A stretch of DNA of 64,000 nucleotides, taken from positions 1 through 64,000 of the IMG/VR virus record IMGVR_UViG_3300032164_000004; one strand, written 5' to 3'. The position numbers were made by a program, and so were the translations under genes. The notes below the pieces were generated by a model. It worked only from the letters and a program-made list of their open reading frames with translations. It did no database searches and was not told the origin of the DNA. Within the stretch, counting starts at the first letter, position 1; every line of letters begins with the position of its first letter. Source of the stretch: a virus. Below, piece after piece: positions 1 to 8,236 of the stretch.

Positions 1-325
1 AAGGATCAACACTATGACATTCGAACCTAGATCGATATGCAAATGTGGCCGCAGTTCTCGGAGTTCGCCCATCACCTACCGATATTAAAATAGTATCTTT
101 ATCGTGAAGTGGTAAAGAACGATCAAAGTGGTATAAAAATGCTCTATAAGTGGCAAAACTTTCTGTTATCTCTTTTACGTTTGGAAACAACTCCATTAGC
201 AGTAAATCAGGAGCACATTTTAAATTTAGGAATTCATTAAGATATCGAGAAGTAGGTTTTTTAATAGATACTACCGTACAAGTATCTTTCTCTTTTACAT
301 CAATTAAGACGTTTTTTGTACCCAT
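1..325 (-). CDS. Hypothetical protein, N-terminal part only (runs off left edge)
   Basis: Reading leftward from an ATG at 325, an open frame of 108 codons continues past the window edge, so the C-terminal part is missing. The last visible part contains SVGDGRTPRTAATFA and, shortly after, SVDP. A glycine-rich loop after a beta-strand followed by an acidic strand end recalls Rossmann-type folds, but I do not recognise the family. A sigma-70-like promoter lies directly upstream and places the ATG at the expected transcription start, so the mRNA is probably leaderless. The gene is divergent from the adhesin gene at 400. The 80-codon + strand frame opposite it lacks any such support. Confidence 0.6.
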   Translation of the reverse strand, partial: MGTKNVLIDVKEKDTCTVVSIKKPTSRYLNEFLNLKCAPDLLLMELFPNVKEITESFATYRAFLYHFDRSLPLHDKDTILISVGDGRTPRTAATFAYRSRFECHSVDP

Positions 326-331
326 AAATAT

Positions 332-360
332 ATTATATCACATGACCATGAAGAATGCAA
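332..360 (-). promoter_or_regulatory. Sigma-70-like promoter, minus strand
   Basis: On the minus strand TTGCAT (360-355), a 17-bp spacer and TATAAT (337-332). The ATG of the leftward gene begins 6 bp after the -10 box. Confidence 0.65.
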
Positions 361-399
361 ATGTTTTTATAAACTTTACTAAATATTCTTAGGAAGACT

Positions 400-1617
400 A
401 TGAGCCAAACAGCAGTTCGTAAAACGTATTATTCTACATCCGATTTATCAACATTAGTTGGACGAATTGGAGAATTTACTGTTGATATCACCAGAAAAAC
501 CCTTATTATTTTTGATGGTACTACATCCGGTGGAATTCCTCTAGCATTAGCTTCACATACTCACGATCCAGCTTCGGGTTCTGTTACTGGATTTATGAGT
601 GCGGCAGATTGGACACAATTATACAACCACACACATTCCAATGCTTCTCAATCTGTAGCCGGATTTATGTCCGCGGCTGATAAGTTAAAATTAGATGGTG
701 TATCTGCTGGTGGCGGCGCTGTTACACCTTTTTCTAGTGTAAATACGCCAAATACATTAGCTTATAGAGATGTAAATGGTGATTTTGCTGCTAGAAAAAT
801 AACAGCTACAGATTTTATAGGACATCTTCAAGGAAACGCCGATACCGTAACAAACGGAGTTTATACTTCGGGGACATATTCAAATCCTTCTTGGTTGACA
901 AGTATAGATGGGTCTAAAATTACAGGAACAATATCGGCTGACATGGTTACTAGTTTACCTTGGTCACTATTAACAGGTACAATACCAAATATATCAATCT
1001 TTCCAAATAATTCTAATTATATAACCAACACCGGAAATACAACAGGAACTTCTGGTGGAGTATTAAGTACTGGTGGAAGAGAAACGGCAAATGCCACAGC
1101 AAATACCGTAATATTGAGAGATTCTTCTGGAAGAGCAAAAATTGTGACTCCTATTGCTAGTACGGATATTGCTAATAAGGTGTATGTTGATGGAGCCGTT
1201 GGTGGAGGAAGCCAAAGGATGACAAATTACACGGCTATATATACTAGTACCCAGCCGGCCCTGCTGCCGGCGAGTTCTATAACACCAGTTAATATTTCTG
1301 GTATAGGTGTTGTTAGATATATTAGAATGATGCCGTGGTATCTTCCTCTTTCGAATTATACAAATCTAGTTTATTATGATTTTATTTTGGATGGAGTAAC
1401 ATCTACATGGAAACATTCGGATTTATTTTCTTATGGAAATACTGAACCAATGTATGATAATGGTGGACGTAGTTCTCCCGCACTTTTATTGGATTTGGGT
1501 TTAACATTTACTACAACATGTGTAATTACGGCTCGCTGGACGCAGATAGACACCAATTGGCCCTCATCGCCGCTTCCAGCTATAACGGTAAATGTGATGT
1601 TATTCTTAAAAAATTAA
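400..1617 (+). CDS. Tail fibre/adhesin-like virion protein
   Basis: 405-residue protein likely to be an exposed virion component. Residues about 10-50 (RIGEFTVDITRKTLIIFDGT) match the short beta-rich module seen at the start of many phage adhesins. Two imperfect repeats follow, each with a histidine-containing SHTHDP or NHTHSN stretch and the phrase GFMSAADKLKLDG-like, which is common in phage tail fibre proteins. The middle is rich in Gly, Thr, Asn and Ser, as in fibrous trimeric shafts. It opens a run of tightly packed structural genes that ends at the large terminase. Exact location on the virion cannot be told. Confidence 0.7.
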   Translation: MSQTAVRKTYYSTSDLSTLVGRIGEFTVDITRKTLIIFDGTTSGGIPLALASHTHDPASGSVTGFMSAADWTQLYNHTHSNASQSVAGFMSAADKLKLDGVSAGGGAVTPFSSVNTPNTLAYRDVNGDFAARKITATDFIGHLQGNADTVTNGVYTSGTYSNPSWLTSIDGSKITGTISADMVTSLPWSLLTGTIPNISIFPNNSNYITNTGNTTGTSGGVLSTGGRETANATANTVILRDSSGRAKIVTPIASTDIANKVYVDGAVGGGSQRMTNYTAIYTSTQPALLPASSITPVNISGIGVVRYIRMMPWYLPLSNYTNLVYYDFILDGVTSTWKHSDLFSYGNTEPMYDNGGRSSPALLLDLGLTFTTTCVITARWTQIDTNWPSSPLPAITVNVMLFLKN

Positions 1618-1618
1618 T

Positions 1619-2011
1619 ATGATTAAGTTGGTGGTTAGGGGTAATTCGCTAAAAGGAATACTTGATGATGGAGATGAAGTAGAAGTAGAAGATGTGTTTT
1701 CAGCATCAGTAGGAGATTTGATAATATTTGAAACGGTATCAAAACCGTTGGTAATAAAAATTTTAATGGGAGTTCCTGGTAATAAAATCAATCTACATGA
1801 TAATATTTTATCTATTAATGAATATAAAATTGAGTTAAACAATATTCAAATTATAGTTTGGGATGATTGGGCAAGAGAAAAGACAATTCCCGAAGGATAT
1901 GTGGTTGTAATGGGTACAAATAAACATTCGTTTGATTCGAAGCAGTTTGGTTTTTTACCTATAGACGATATTATAGGTAGAGTAGTTAACATAAATAGGG
2001 TTAATAGTTAA
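1619..2011 (+). CDS. S26 (signal peptidase I/LexA-clan)-like serine peptidase
   Basis: 130 residues with the conserved boxes of S26 peptidases. VRGNSLKGIL holds the candidate nucleophile Ser10. KPLVIKILMGVPGNKI holds the candidate general base Lys near residue 48. VVMGTNKHSFDSKQFGFLP followed by DIIGRV matches the C-terminal box. Unlike cellular signal peptidases it has no membrane anchor, so it should act in the cytoplasm or on assembling virions. It starts 1 bp after the fibre gene and is followed closely by another structural gene, so it is probably made late. A role in processing a virion protein is inference; no substrate is visible. Confidence 0.7.
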   Translation: MIKLVVRGNSLKGILDDGDEVEVEDVFSASVGDLIIFETVSKPLVIKILMGVPGNKINLHDNILSINEYKIELNNIQIIVWDDWAREKTIPEGYVVVMGTNKHSFDSKQFGFLPIDDIIGRVVNINRVNS

Positions 2012-2012
2012 T

Positions 2013-2936
2013 ATGGCTAATCCAAATACAGCAAAATTTCCAGCAGCATTAGCAGGCGATATAGATTTAGCAGTAGCAACTAATTCGTTTTCCACAACAC
2101 TTACGAATCCAATAGATGCTAGTACTTTAACTATAGTTGTAGGTAATGGGGATCTAAGTGTTCCCGCAATTATTAGAATTGATTCGGAATTTATACTAAT
2201 AGAATCTAAAAATTCATTAACTTTAACAGTAAAAAGTGATGGTAGAGGATTTGATAGTTCTAGTGCGGCAACACATTCCGCTGGTGCACAAGTTGATGTT
2301 TTTGTACAAGCATACCATTTTAATCAGTTAGCTGCCGAAGTAAAAGCTATTGAAACTTTTTTTGGTGTTAGTGGAGCAAATGTTATAGGTGCTGGAGCAA
2401 CAGGCCCTACAGGACCACAAGGACCGGGAAGTCTTTTTCCTGCCATAGTAACATATAAAGGTGGAGTGGTACAAGCCGGTTCGGCATCTATAGGATTTTC
2501 GACTCCATCTACTGGTGCCCCAGATGCAACGGCTATATTAGGTACAAATGTTATTATGGGAGTCGCTTCATTTGGGACTGTGGAATATGTACAAGATCAT
2601 TTTACTATACCATTAGCTTTTACAGGTACAGATGTAACGGTAAAAGCCGTTTGGTATAGTTCATCGGCTACAAGCGGAAATTGTCAGTGGGAAATATATT
2701 TTGCTTCCGTGGCAGAAACAGAAGATAAAGATCCTGCATGGGGCAGCGCCAATAGTTTAGTTGATATTCCTAATGGTACGGTTAATAAATTTAATGTTGT
2801 AAGTGGAACATTTACAATTACGGGTATAGCGGCTGGTGAAGAATTATTTTTCAAATTTGGTAGAAAATCTGGAAGTGATACTATGAGTGGTGATGGACAT
2901 TTGGTAAGTTTAGATTTTTCTTTACCTAGAGCTTAA
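2013..2936 (+). CDS. Virion structural protein with short collagen-like stretch
   Basis: 307 residues. The N-terminal 125 residues (starting MANPNTAKFPAALAGD) are clearly paralogous to the N-terminus of the protein at 5726-6841 (MSNPNTAVFPSALPTD), which suggests a shared docking domain. A short collagen-like segment, GATGPTGPQGPG, links it to a beta-rich C-terminal part with aromatic and Gly-rich strands, plausibly a receptor-binding or decoration domain. It sits in the adhesin cluster, 1 bp after the peptidase gene. Confidence 0.65.
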   Translation: MANPNTAKFPAALAGDIDLAVATNSFSTTLTNPIDASTLTIVVGNGDLSVPAIIRIDSEFILIESKNSLTLTVKSDGRGFDSSSAATHSAGAQVDVFVQAYHFNQLAAEVKAIETFFGVSGANVIGAGATGPTGPQGPGSLFPAIVTYKGGVVQAGSASIGFSTPSTGAPDATAILGTNVIMGVASFGTVEYVQDHFTIPLAFTGTDVTVKAVWYSSSATSGNCQWEIYFASVAETEDKDPAWGSANSLVDIPNGTVNKFNVVSGTFTITGIAAGEELFFKFGRKSGSDTMSGDGHLVSLDFSLPRA

Positions 2937-2941
2937 TATTC

Positions 2942-3199
2942 ATGAGCGTTAGAGAAACAGCATTTGCCGTTGAGGTATTAGGAAAAGGACCTATAACTAA
3001 TGTTAGAGAAACCGCATTTGCCGTTGAGGTATTAGGAAAAGGACCTATAACTAATGTTAGAGAAACCGCATTTGCCGTTGAAGCATTAGGAATTAGTTCT
3101 TCGGTGTCAAATATTAGAGTAACGCATATGGGTGTAGCGATTTTGGTTTCTACACGTTTAAAAAATAGTATGATAAATAATCCCCATTATATTTTATAG
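2942..3199 (+). CDS. Short repeat protein, probable virion component
   Basis: 85 residues. The first half consists of an 18-residue repeat (VRETAFAVEVLGKGPITN) present twice in full and once in part. The tail NIRVTHMGVAILVS resembles the same beta-strand pattern in degenerate form. It sits between structural genes with 5-6-bp gaps. Short strand-turn repeats like this occur in phage decoration or fibre proteins, but no precise function can be assigned. Confidence 0.55.
   Translation: MSVRETAFAVEVLGKGPITNVRETAFAVEVLGKGPITNVRETAFAVEALGISSSVSNIRVTHMGVAILVSTRLKNSMINNPHYIL
2948..3091 (+). repeat. 54-bp tandem repeat (2.7 copies) inside the small structural gene
   Basis: Units at 2948-3001, 3002-3055 and a partial 3056-3091. 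The first two differ at one position (aca versus acc). The near-identity at DNA level points to recent tandem duplication. Confidence 0.9.
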
Positions 3200-3205
3200 G
3201 AAAAT

Positions 3206-4192
3206 ATGGCATTAAAATTTTTTGATGGATTCGATTCTTACGCGGTTAACTCGGATGCTGGTACTATATGGGATTCTAGTTCTTCATGTGATTTTTTTAT
3301 TACTACCGGTAGATTTGGGGGAAACTGTATACGTGTGTACAATACCTCACCTGGAGATACTTTATCTAAAACTTTTCCAAATTCCAATAATACTTGGATA
3401 GTTGGTTTTGCGTTTAAAGTTTTTGATGTTGCTTCTGTTGCTCCAATACTCGAAATTAAAGATAGCGGAGTCGCACAAGTAGAACTTTCGATAACTAATG
3501 ACGGAACATTAACATTTAATAGAAATGGAACATTATTAAAAAATAGTGATTCATTAAAACTTGTAAATAATACTTGGTATTATATAGAAGTCAAAGTGGT
3601 TATTGATAATTCGGGTTCATATGAAGTTAGGGTAAATGGAATACCTTGGATTATTGGTACAGGAGATACACAAAATATAGATGCTCACGCTAATTATATA
3701 ACAATTCCAGGCCAGGCCGGTGCATATCAACATTTTTATGATGATTTTTATATATGTGATGGTTCTGGTACAATACAAAATGATTTTTTAGGTGAATCAA
3801 AAGTTATATATTATGTTCCAAATGCAGAACTTTCTCCAAATGATTTTACGGCAATTACAGGAAGTAATTTTTCCAACTTATCCACAAATAATGGAGATAC
3901 GACTTATATTACATCATCCACTTTAAATGCGCGCGAAAACTACCAATTTTCAGATCTTGATTATAATTATAATATGATACACGGTATTAGATTTTTGGTA
4001 GTTGCTAGAAAAGATGATTCTGATTATAGATTTTTGGATATATATCTTAATGAAAACAGCATATATTCGGATGGGTTATCCGTAGATTATATAATTATTT
4101 CTAAAGATTTATTTTTAAATCCAGAAACAAATAGTTTGTGGACGAAAAATGAATGGGATAGTTGCACTGCTGGATTTAAAATAACATTATAA
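3206..4192 (+). CDS. LamG/concanavalin-like virion protein A
   Basis: 328 residues. Residues 1-190 have the pattern of a jelly-roll lectin-like domain: FDGFDSY, a GRFGG turn, NTWIVGFAF, WYYIEVKVVIDNSG and FYDDFYICDGSG. The next gene encodes a paralogue with the same phrases in the same order, so the pair arose by tandem duplication. The C-terminal 130 residues include a second shared block (DFLGESKV, VARKDD). A likely role is a surface-exposed decoration or host-recognition protein. Substrate binding cannot be predicted from sequence alone. Confidence 0.65.
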   Translation: MALKFFDGFDSYAVNSDAGTIWDSSSSCDFFITTGRFGGNCIRVYNTSPGDTLSKTFPNSNNTWIVGFAFKVFDVASVAPILEIKDSGVAQVELSITNDGTLTFNRNGTLLKNSDSLKLVNNTWYYIEVKVVIDNSGSYEVRVNGIPWIIGTGDTQNIDAHANYITIPGQAGAYQHFYDDFYICDGSGTIQNDFLGESKVIYYVPNAELSPNDFTAITGSNFSNLSTNNGDTTYITSSTLNARENYQFSDLDYNYNMIHGIRFLVVARKDDSDYRFLDIYLNENSIYSDGLSVDYIIISKDLFLNPETNSLWTKNEWDSCTAGFKITL

Positions 4193-4195
4193 ATA
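4188..4195 (+). promoter_or_regulatory. T4-type late promoter TATAAATA
   Basis: Exact match to the T4 late promoter -10 consensus, 17 bp upstream of the ATG at 4213 and overlapping the stop codon of the preceding gene. The late sigma factor gene is present at 27650. Confidence 0.7.
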
Positions 4196-4212
4196 GTATA
4201 AAGGAAAATAAT

Positions 4213-5223
4213 ATGTCATTACGATGGTTTGATGGAATGGAATCTTGGGATAGCGCACAGGATGAAATTAGGTATGATGTGGGGAGTGCAGTCCAGAGTA
4301 GTAATTCTCATTCGGGAAGATTTGGTGGTAAAAGTAAAGGTCTCTCGAAAATAACAAAATCGTTTGATAATCAAGAAACTTGGATAGTTGGAGTAGCTCT
4401 CATTACGACGGTGTTTACTACATCACCGGGTACTTTTTTAAAGATTTACGATGGTGCTACACTCCAATGTTATGTTAATGTTTCTACATTAGGTATAATT
4501 TCAATAAAACATGGTGGTACTGACGCTATATTAGGTGATACTGGATCGTGGAGATTTAAACCCTATGTTTGGCATTATATAGAAGTAAAAGTGACTATTG
4601 GTAATTCTGGAGCATTTGAATTGAAGGTAGATGGAAAAGTAAGAATCGCCGCCGGATCAGGAGACACTCAAAATTCCGTAAATGCGTACGCTAATAAAAT
4701 TACTTTATATTGTATAAGTGGTGAATCTATTGATATAGATGATTATTATATTTGTGATGGTGCGACCGATCCGCCATGGGATGATTTTTTAGGTGAAGTT
4801 AAAGTTGTAACTAAATTTCCAAATGCTATAAGTAGTATTCCTTTAACCGATTTTACTTCTTCTACTGGTATAACCGGATCAAATTACCTACAAGTCGATG
4901 AACATCCTCATGATAGCGATACAACTTACAATTACTCATCTGTAACAGGTGCATGTGATATGTTTAATTTTAATACTTTTGGTTTATCTACTGTATATGG
5001 AGTACAAATAAATGATGTTGCTAGAAAAGATGATGTTGCACTACGTGAAACGAGGAACGTTATTTATACGGGTGCTACGGGACCATTTTATGGAGAAATA
5101 CAAACATTAACAGCTACATATGTAGCGAATGTAGATATGTTTCAATTAGATCCTCGTACATCTGTACAATGGGATCCAACTGAATTAGATAATTCTGAAT
5201 TTGGATATGAAGTATATACTTAA
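4213..5223 (+). CDS. LamG/concanavalin-like virion protein B
   Basis: 336 residues, a diverged duplicate of the preceding protein. Shared phrases in order are WFDGMES, GRFGGKS, ETWIVGVAL, WHYIEVKVTIGNSG, GDTQNS, DDYYICDGA, DDFLGEVKVV and VARKDD. The gene has its own late promoter (TATAAATA at 4188) and a ribosome-binding AAGGAAA before the ATG. It is probably an exposed virion protein with a lectin-like fold, but the ligand is unknown. Confidence 0.65.
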   Translation: MSLRWFDGMESWDSAQDEIRYDVGSAVQSSNSHSGRFGGKSKGLSKITKSFDNQETWIVGVALITTVFTTSPGTFLKIYDGATLQCYVNVSTLGIISIKHGGTDAILGDTGSWRFKPYVWHYIEVKVTIGNSGAFELKVDGKVRIAAGSGDTQNSVNAYANKITLYCISGESIDIDDYYICDGATDPPWDDFLGEVKVVTKFPNAISSIPLTDFTSSTGITGSNYLQVDEHPHDSDTTYNYSSVTGACDMFNFNTFGLSTVYGVQINDVARKDDVALRETRNVIYTGATGPFYGEIQTLTATYVANVDMFQLDPRTSVQWDPTELDNSEFGYEVYT

Positions 5224-5225
5224 AT

Positions 5226-5717
5226 ATGCCTAGATCAAAAAAGACCGTACATGATAAATTGACTGAAGCTCTCGAAGGAGCAAATGATATATTGGAAGAC
5301 CATGAATTGGAATGTATAGAATTAGAACCAATTACAAAACCACAGTTAATGGAAAGACCATCCAGGCCAACTGATATCACTATACATACTTTAGAGGACT
5401 ATGATTACGCTAGAAAAACATACCATCATCTTTTAGATAGAGGTAATGAAGCTGTTAATAATGTATTGGCTTTGGCAGAAGAAGCCGAACATCCGCGAGT
5501 ATTTGAAGTAGCTGCTATATTAATAAAATCGGTTTCAGAAGTAGCTACGGCTTTAATAGTATTACAAGAAAAAATGAAAAATTTAAAAGGGAAAGATGAT
5601 GCGGTTTTAATACAAGAAAAAGAATCCGGTGAAAAATTTGTATTTGCCGGTAATACGGGTCAATTATTAGAAATGATAAATGAAGCTAAAAAAATTAAAG
5701 TGGCGTCAGCAACATAG
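5226..5717 (+). CDS. 16: Small terminase subunit (gp16-like)
   Basis: 163 residues. The segment TLEDYDYARKTYHHLLDRGNEAVNNVLALAEEAEHPRVFEVAAILIKSVSEVATALIVLQEKMKNLK, quoted here by its positions 57-121, has the helical pattern of T4 gp16 central domains (YARK...GNEAV...AAILIKSV). The N-terminus is basic and the C-terminus ends in a Lys-rich tail. The protein would form a ring that binds phage DNA and stimulates the large subunit. As in T4 it precedes the large terminase, but one structural gene (5726) is inserted between them. Confidence 0.8.
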   Translation: MPRSKKTVHDKLTEALEGANDILEDHELECIELEPITKPQLMERPSRPTDITIHTLEDYDYARKTYHHLLDRGNEAVNNVLALAEEAEHPRVFEVAAILIKSVSEVATALIVLQEKMKNLKGKDDAVLIQEKESGEKFVFAGNTGQLLEMINEAKKIKVASAT

Positions 5718-5725
5718 AGGATACA

Positions 5726-6841
5726 ATGTCTAATCCAAATACAGCAGTATTCCCATCAGCATTACCAACAGATTCTACATTGATGGTAGCTACCAACGAT
5801 GCATATACTACTTTATCCAATACTATGGATAATAGTCAGACTACTGGTATTGTAGTAGCAAATTCGTTTGCGGTACCGTGCATAATCTTAATTGATTCGG
5901 AATTAATTTATGTAGGTTCTAAAGTTTCAAATACCTATGCGGACGCTACGAGAGGTTTTGGTGGTACAACACCGGTCGGACATATTATAGGAAGTTCTGT
6001 ATATGGATTTATCGAGGCTTATCATCATAACCAAATTACTTCCGAAATAAAGGCTATTGCGGAAGAGTTGGGTGTAAATTTAGGAAATGTAATAAAAACC
6101 GATCAAGCTATAACAGATGGCGATTTAACCGGTACGTATCCTCATCCTACCGTTTCTCAAGTGGGTGGTGTCAGTGCAGCCACCATTGCTAATATTGGTG
6201 CCTGGTATACCGGTGGATTACCAATTACTTCCGTTAGGACATATACTGTAGATTATCTTGATGCGGATTTTAAAGTTGCGGATACGGATGTTGATATTAT
6301 TTTAGCTACATTAGCGGCAAGAGCTAAAATTGTTGGTATAACTATAAAGCATTCCGTTGCTTGGAGAGGAACCGGTGCATCTTCAATGACCGTTAGTATT
6401 GGTGATGGTAGTGGTAGTTGCGACCAATATGTATCGGCATTTGATATTTACCAGGCTGTAGGTAATACAACGTTTTCAGATACCGCGTTATTTAAAAGTA
6501 CGACTATGGCTTCAAGTAACATTGTTGCTAGATTAATCTGTGATACGGACGTTGGAGATGAAACCGTATCAATTAGTGCCGCTACTAATGCATCTCCTGT
6601 AGAATTTACTTCCACAGCGCACGGATTAGTAAATGGAAATACTGTTACCATATCTGGAGCAACTGGAACGTGGGTATCGGTTAATGGTACATTTGTTGCA
6701 ACTAAAACTGGCGATGATACATTTACCATCCCTATCGATAGTACATTATTTGGTGCTTTGGCTGGTACGCTTATTTTCGATGCTACTTTCTTAACAGCAG
6801 GTAGTGTGGATATATCAGTATATACTTTACAATTACCATAA
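5726..6841 (+). CDS. Virion structural/fibre protein
   Basis: 371 residues. The N-terminal domain is paralogous to that of the 2013-2936 product (NPNTAxFPSAL, IDSELIYV, EAYHHNQITSEIKAI). It is followed by DLTGTYPHPTVSQVGG, a motif frequent in phage tail fibres. A repeated beta-rich region then contains VEFTSTAHGLVNGNTVTISGATG, spanning positions about 292-314, a common bacteriophage adhesin module. It splits the two terminase genes, which is not the T4 arrangement. The stop codon lies inside a strong inverted repeat. Confidence 0.65.
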   Translation: MSNPNTAVFPSALPTDSTLMVATNDAYTTLSNTMDNSQTTGIVVANSFAVPCIILIDSELIYVGSKVSNTYADATRGFGGTTPVGHIIGSSVYGFIEAYHHNQITSEIKAIAEELGVNLGNVIKTDQAITDGDLTGTYPHPTVSQVGGVSAATIANIGAWYTGGLPITSVRTYTVDYLDADFKVADTDVDIILATLAARAKIVGITIKHSVAWRGTGASSMTVSIGDGSGSCDQYVSAFDIYQAVGNTTFSDTALFKSTTMASSNIVARLICDTDVGDETVSISAATNASPVEFTSTAHGLVNGNTVTISGATGTWVSVNGTFVATKTGDDTFTIPIDSTLFGALAGTLIFDATFLTAGSVDISVYTLQLP

Positions 6842-6863
6842 TTTCAACATTTGTTGAAATTAT
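6838..6863 (+). other. Inverted repeat overlapping a stop codon, before large terminase
   Basis: Perfect 11-bp arms (ATAATTTCAAC and its complement) around a 4-nt loop. There is no T-run downstream, so a classical intrinsic terminator is unlikely. It may attenuate read-through or shield the terminase ribosome-binding site (GGAG at 6869). Confidence 0.6.
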
Positions 6864-6877
6864 AGGTTGGAGTGAAA

Positions 6878-8236
6878 ATGAGTGAATCACAGGGTTATTT
6901 AGGTAATCCAAAATTAAAAACTACTAACATAACAATACGATATACAGAAGAACAAATAAAGGAATTTATCCAATGTGCGGAAGATCCCATCTATTTTATT
7001 CGTCAATATATCAAAATTGTTCATGTTGATAGAGGTTTAATTGCCTTTGATCTTTGGGATTTTCAAGAAAAAATAATTAATACCGTACACAATAATCGTT
7101 TCACCATATGTAAAATTCCCAGACAATCAGGAAAAAGTACGGTTATACTTTCGTATTTATTACATTATATACTTTTTAATCCTTTAGTTAGTGTTGTGAT
7201 TTTGGCTAATAAGGCTGATACGGCACAAGAATTACTTTCTCGTTTACAATTAGCCTATGAACATCTTCCTGTATGGTTACAACAAGGTATTGTTACGTGG
7301 AATAAAAGAAATATTGAATTAGAAAATGGATCAAAGATTAAAGCTGCTGCAACTTCAAGCGCTTCGGTTCGTGGAGGTTCTTATAATTGCGTTGTTGGTA
7401 GTACCCAAATAACCATTTTAGAAAATGGTGTAGAAAAGGAAATATCTATAGAGGAATTAAAAAATAAACTTATAAATAATAGTGTGCGAACTCATCTAGA
7501 AATCTATCCGATATTTCTACAAAACAAATATACCAAAATTTATAATTATTTAATGGAAAAGGCATTGAATAGAAATTTGTTAAAAAAATCTACCAACAAA
7601 TATACCGAATTTCATCATATAATACCGAAAAGTTTGGGTGGTAATAATGAATTACCAAATATTATAGTTTTAACTGGAAGAGAACATTTTATAGCACATA
7701 AACTTTTAGTTAAGATGACTCAAGGAAAAAATAAAGCTAAAATGGTATGCGCTTTATATTTTATGTCTACTGGTAGATTTAAAGAATTACAAAATTCTCA
7801 CACATATGAATATGCCAGAAAACAATTTTCCAAAGCTTGCTCCTTAACAAATAAAGGAAGAAAAGCATCTGAAGAAACCAAATTCAAAATGAGTTTAGCA
7901 TCTAGAGGTAAATCAAAACCTAAAGGATTTGGAGAAAAAGTTTCTAAAGCTTTAATGGGGCGTAAGAAAAGTGAGGAATGGATACGTAAAATTAATAATA
8001 ATCCGGAAAAAATTCGTAAGACAGCAGAAAAACATATAGGAATGAAACGATCTGAAGAATCGAAAAGGAAAATGTCTTTAGCGAAAAAAGATTATATTCC
8101 TTGGAATAAAGGAATTAAAGGATCGATGACTTTAGGTAAAAAATGGTTTTATAATCCTACAAATAAGAAATCTATAATGTGTGCTGGTAATTGTGTGCCT
8201 GAAGGTTTTATATTAGGACGAAGTAAATTAAAATGA
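6878..8236 (+). CDS. 17: Large terminase piece 1: N-extein, split-intein N half, fused HNH endonuclease
   Basis: Residues 1-170 are the start of a gp17-type terminase ATPase, with Walker A RQSGKST at about 82-88 and LANKADTA after it. At Cys171 (7388), directly before the expected Walker B strand, an intein begins with CVVGSTQITILENG. After about 30 intein residues comes an HNH nuclease (FHHIIPKSLGG, then NIIVLTGREHFIAHK) and NUMOD-type repeats (GRKASEETKFKMSLASRGK), ending with a KWFYNP...PEGFILGR tail. The frame then stops and overlaps the next gene by ATGA. ATG 6878 is preferred over GTG 6872 because GGAG lies 6 bp upstream. The protein needs trans-splicing with the next ORF. Confidence 0.88.
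   Translation: MSESQGYLGNPKLKTTNITIRYTEEQIKEFIQCAEDPIYFIRQYIKIVHVDRGLIAFDLWDFQEKIINTVHNNRFTICKIPRQSGKSTVILSYLLHYILFNPLVSVVILANKADTAQELLSRLQLAYEHLPVWLQQGIVTWNKRNIELENGSKIKAAATSSASVRGGSYNCVVGSTQITILENGVEKEISIEELKNKLINNSVRTHLEIYPIFLQNKYTKIYNYLMEKALNRNLLKKSTNKYTEFHHIIPKSLGGNNELPNIIVLTGREHFIAHKLLVKMTQGKNKAKMVCALYFMSTGRFKELQNSHTYEYARKQFSKACSLTNKGRKASEETKFKMSLASRGKSKPKGFGEKVSKALMGRKKSEEWIRKINNNPEKIRKTAEKHIGMKRSEESKRKMSLAKKDYIPWNKGIKGSMTLGKKWFYNPTNKKSIMCAGNCVPEGFILGRSKLK

Noticed and set aside
150-392. 80-codon + strand frame
   Set aside because: It lies opposite a better minus-strand gene that has a promoter and continues past the window edge.
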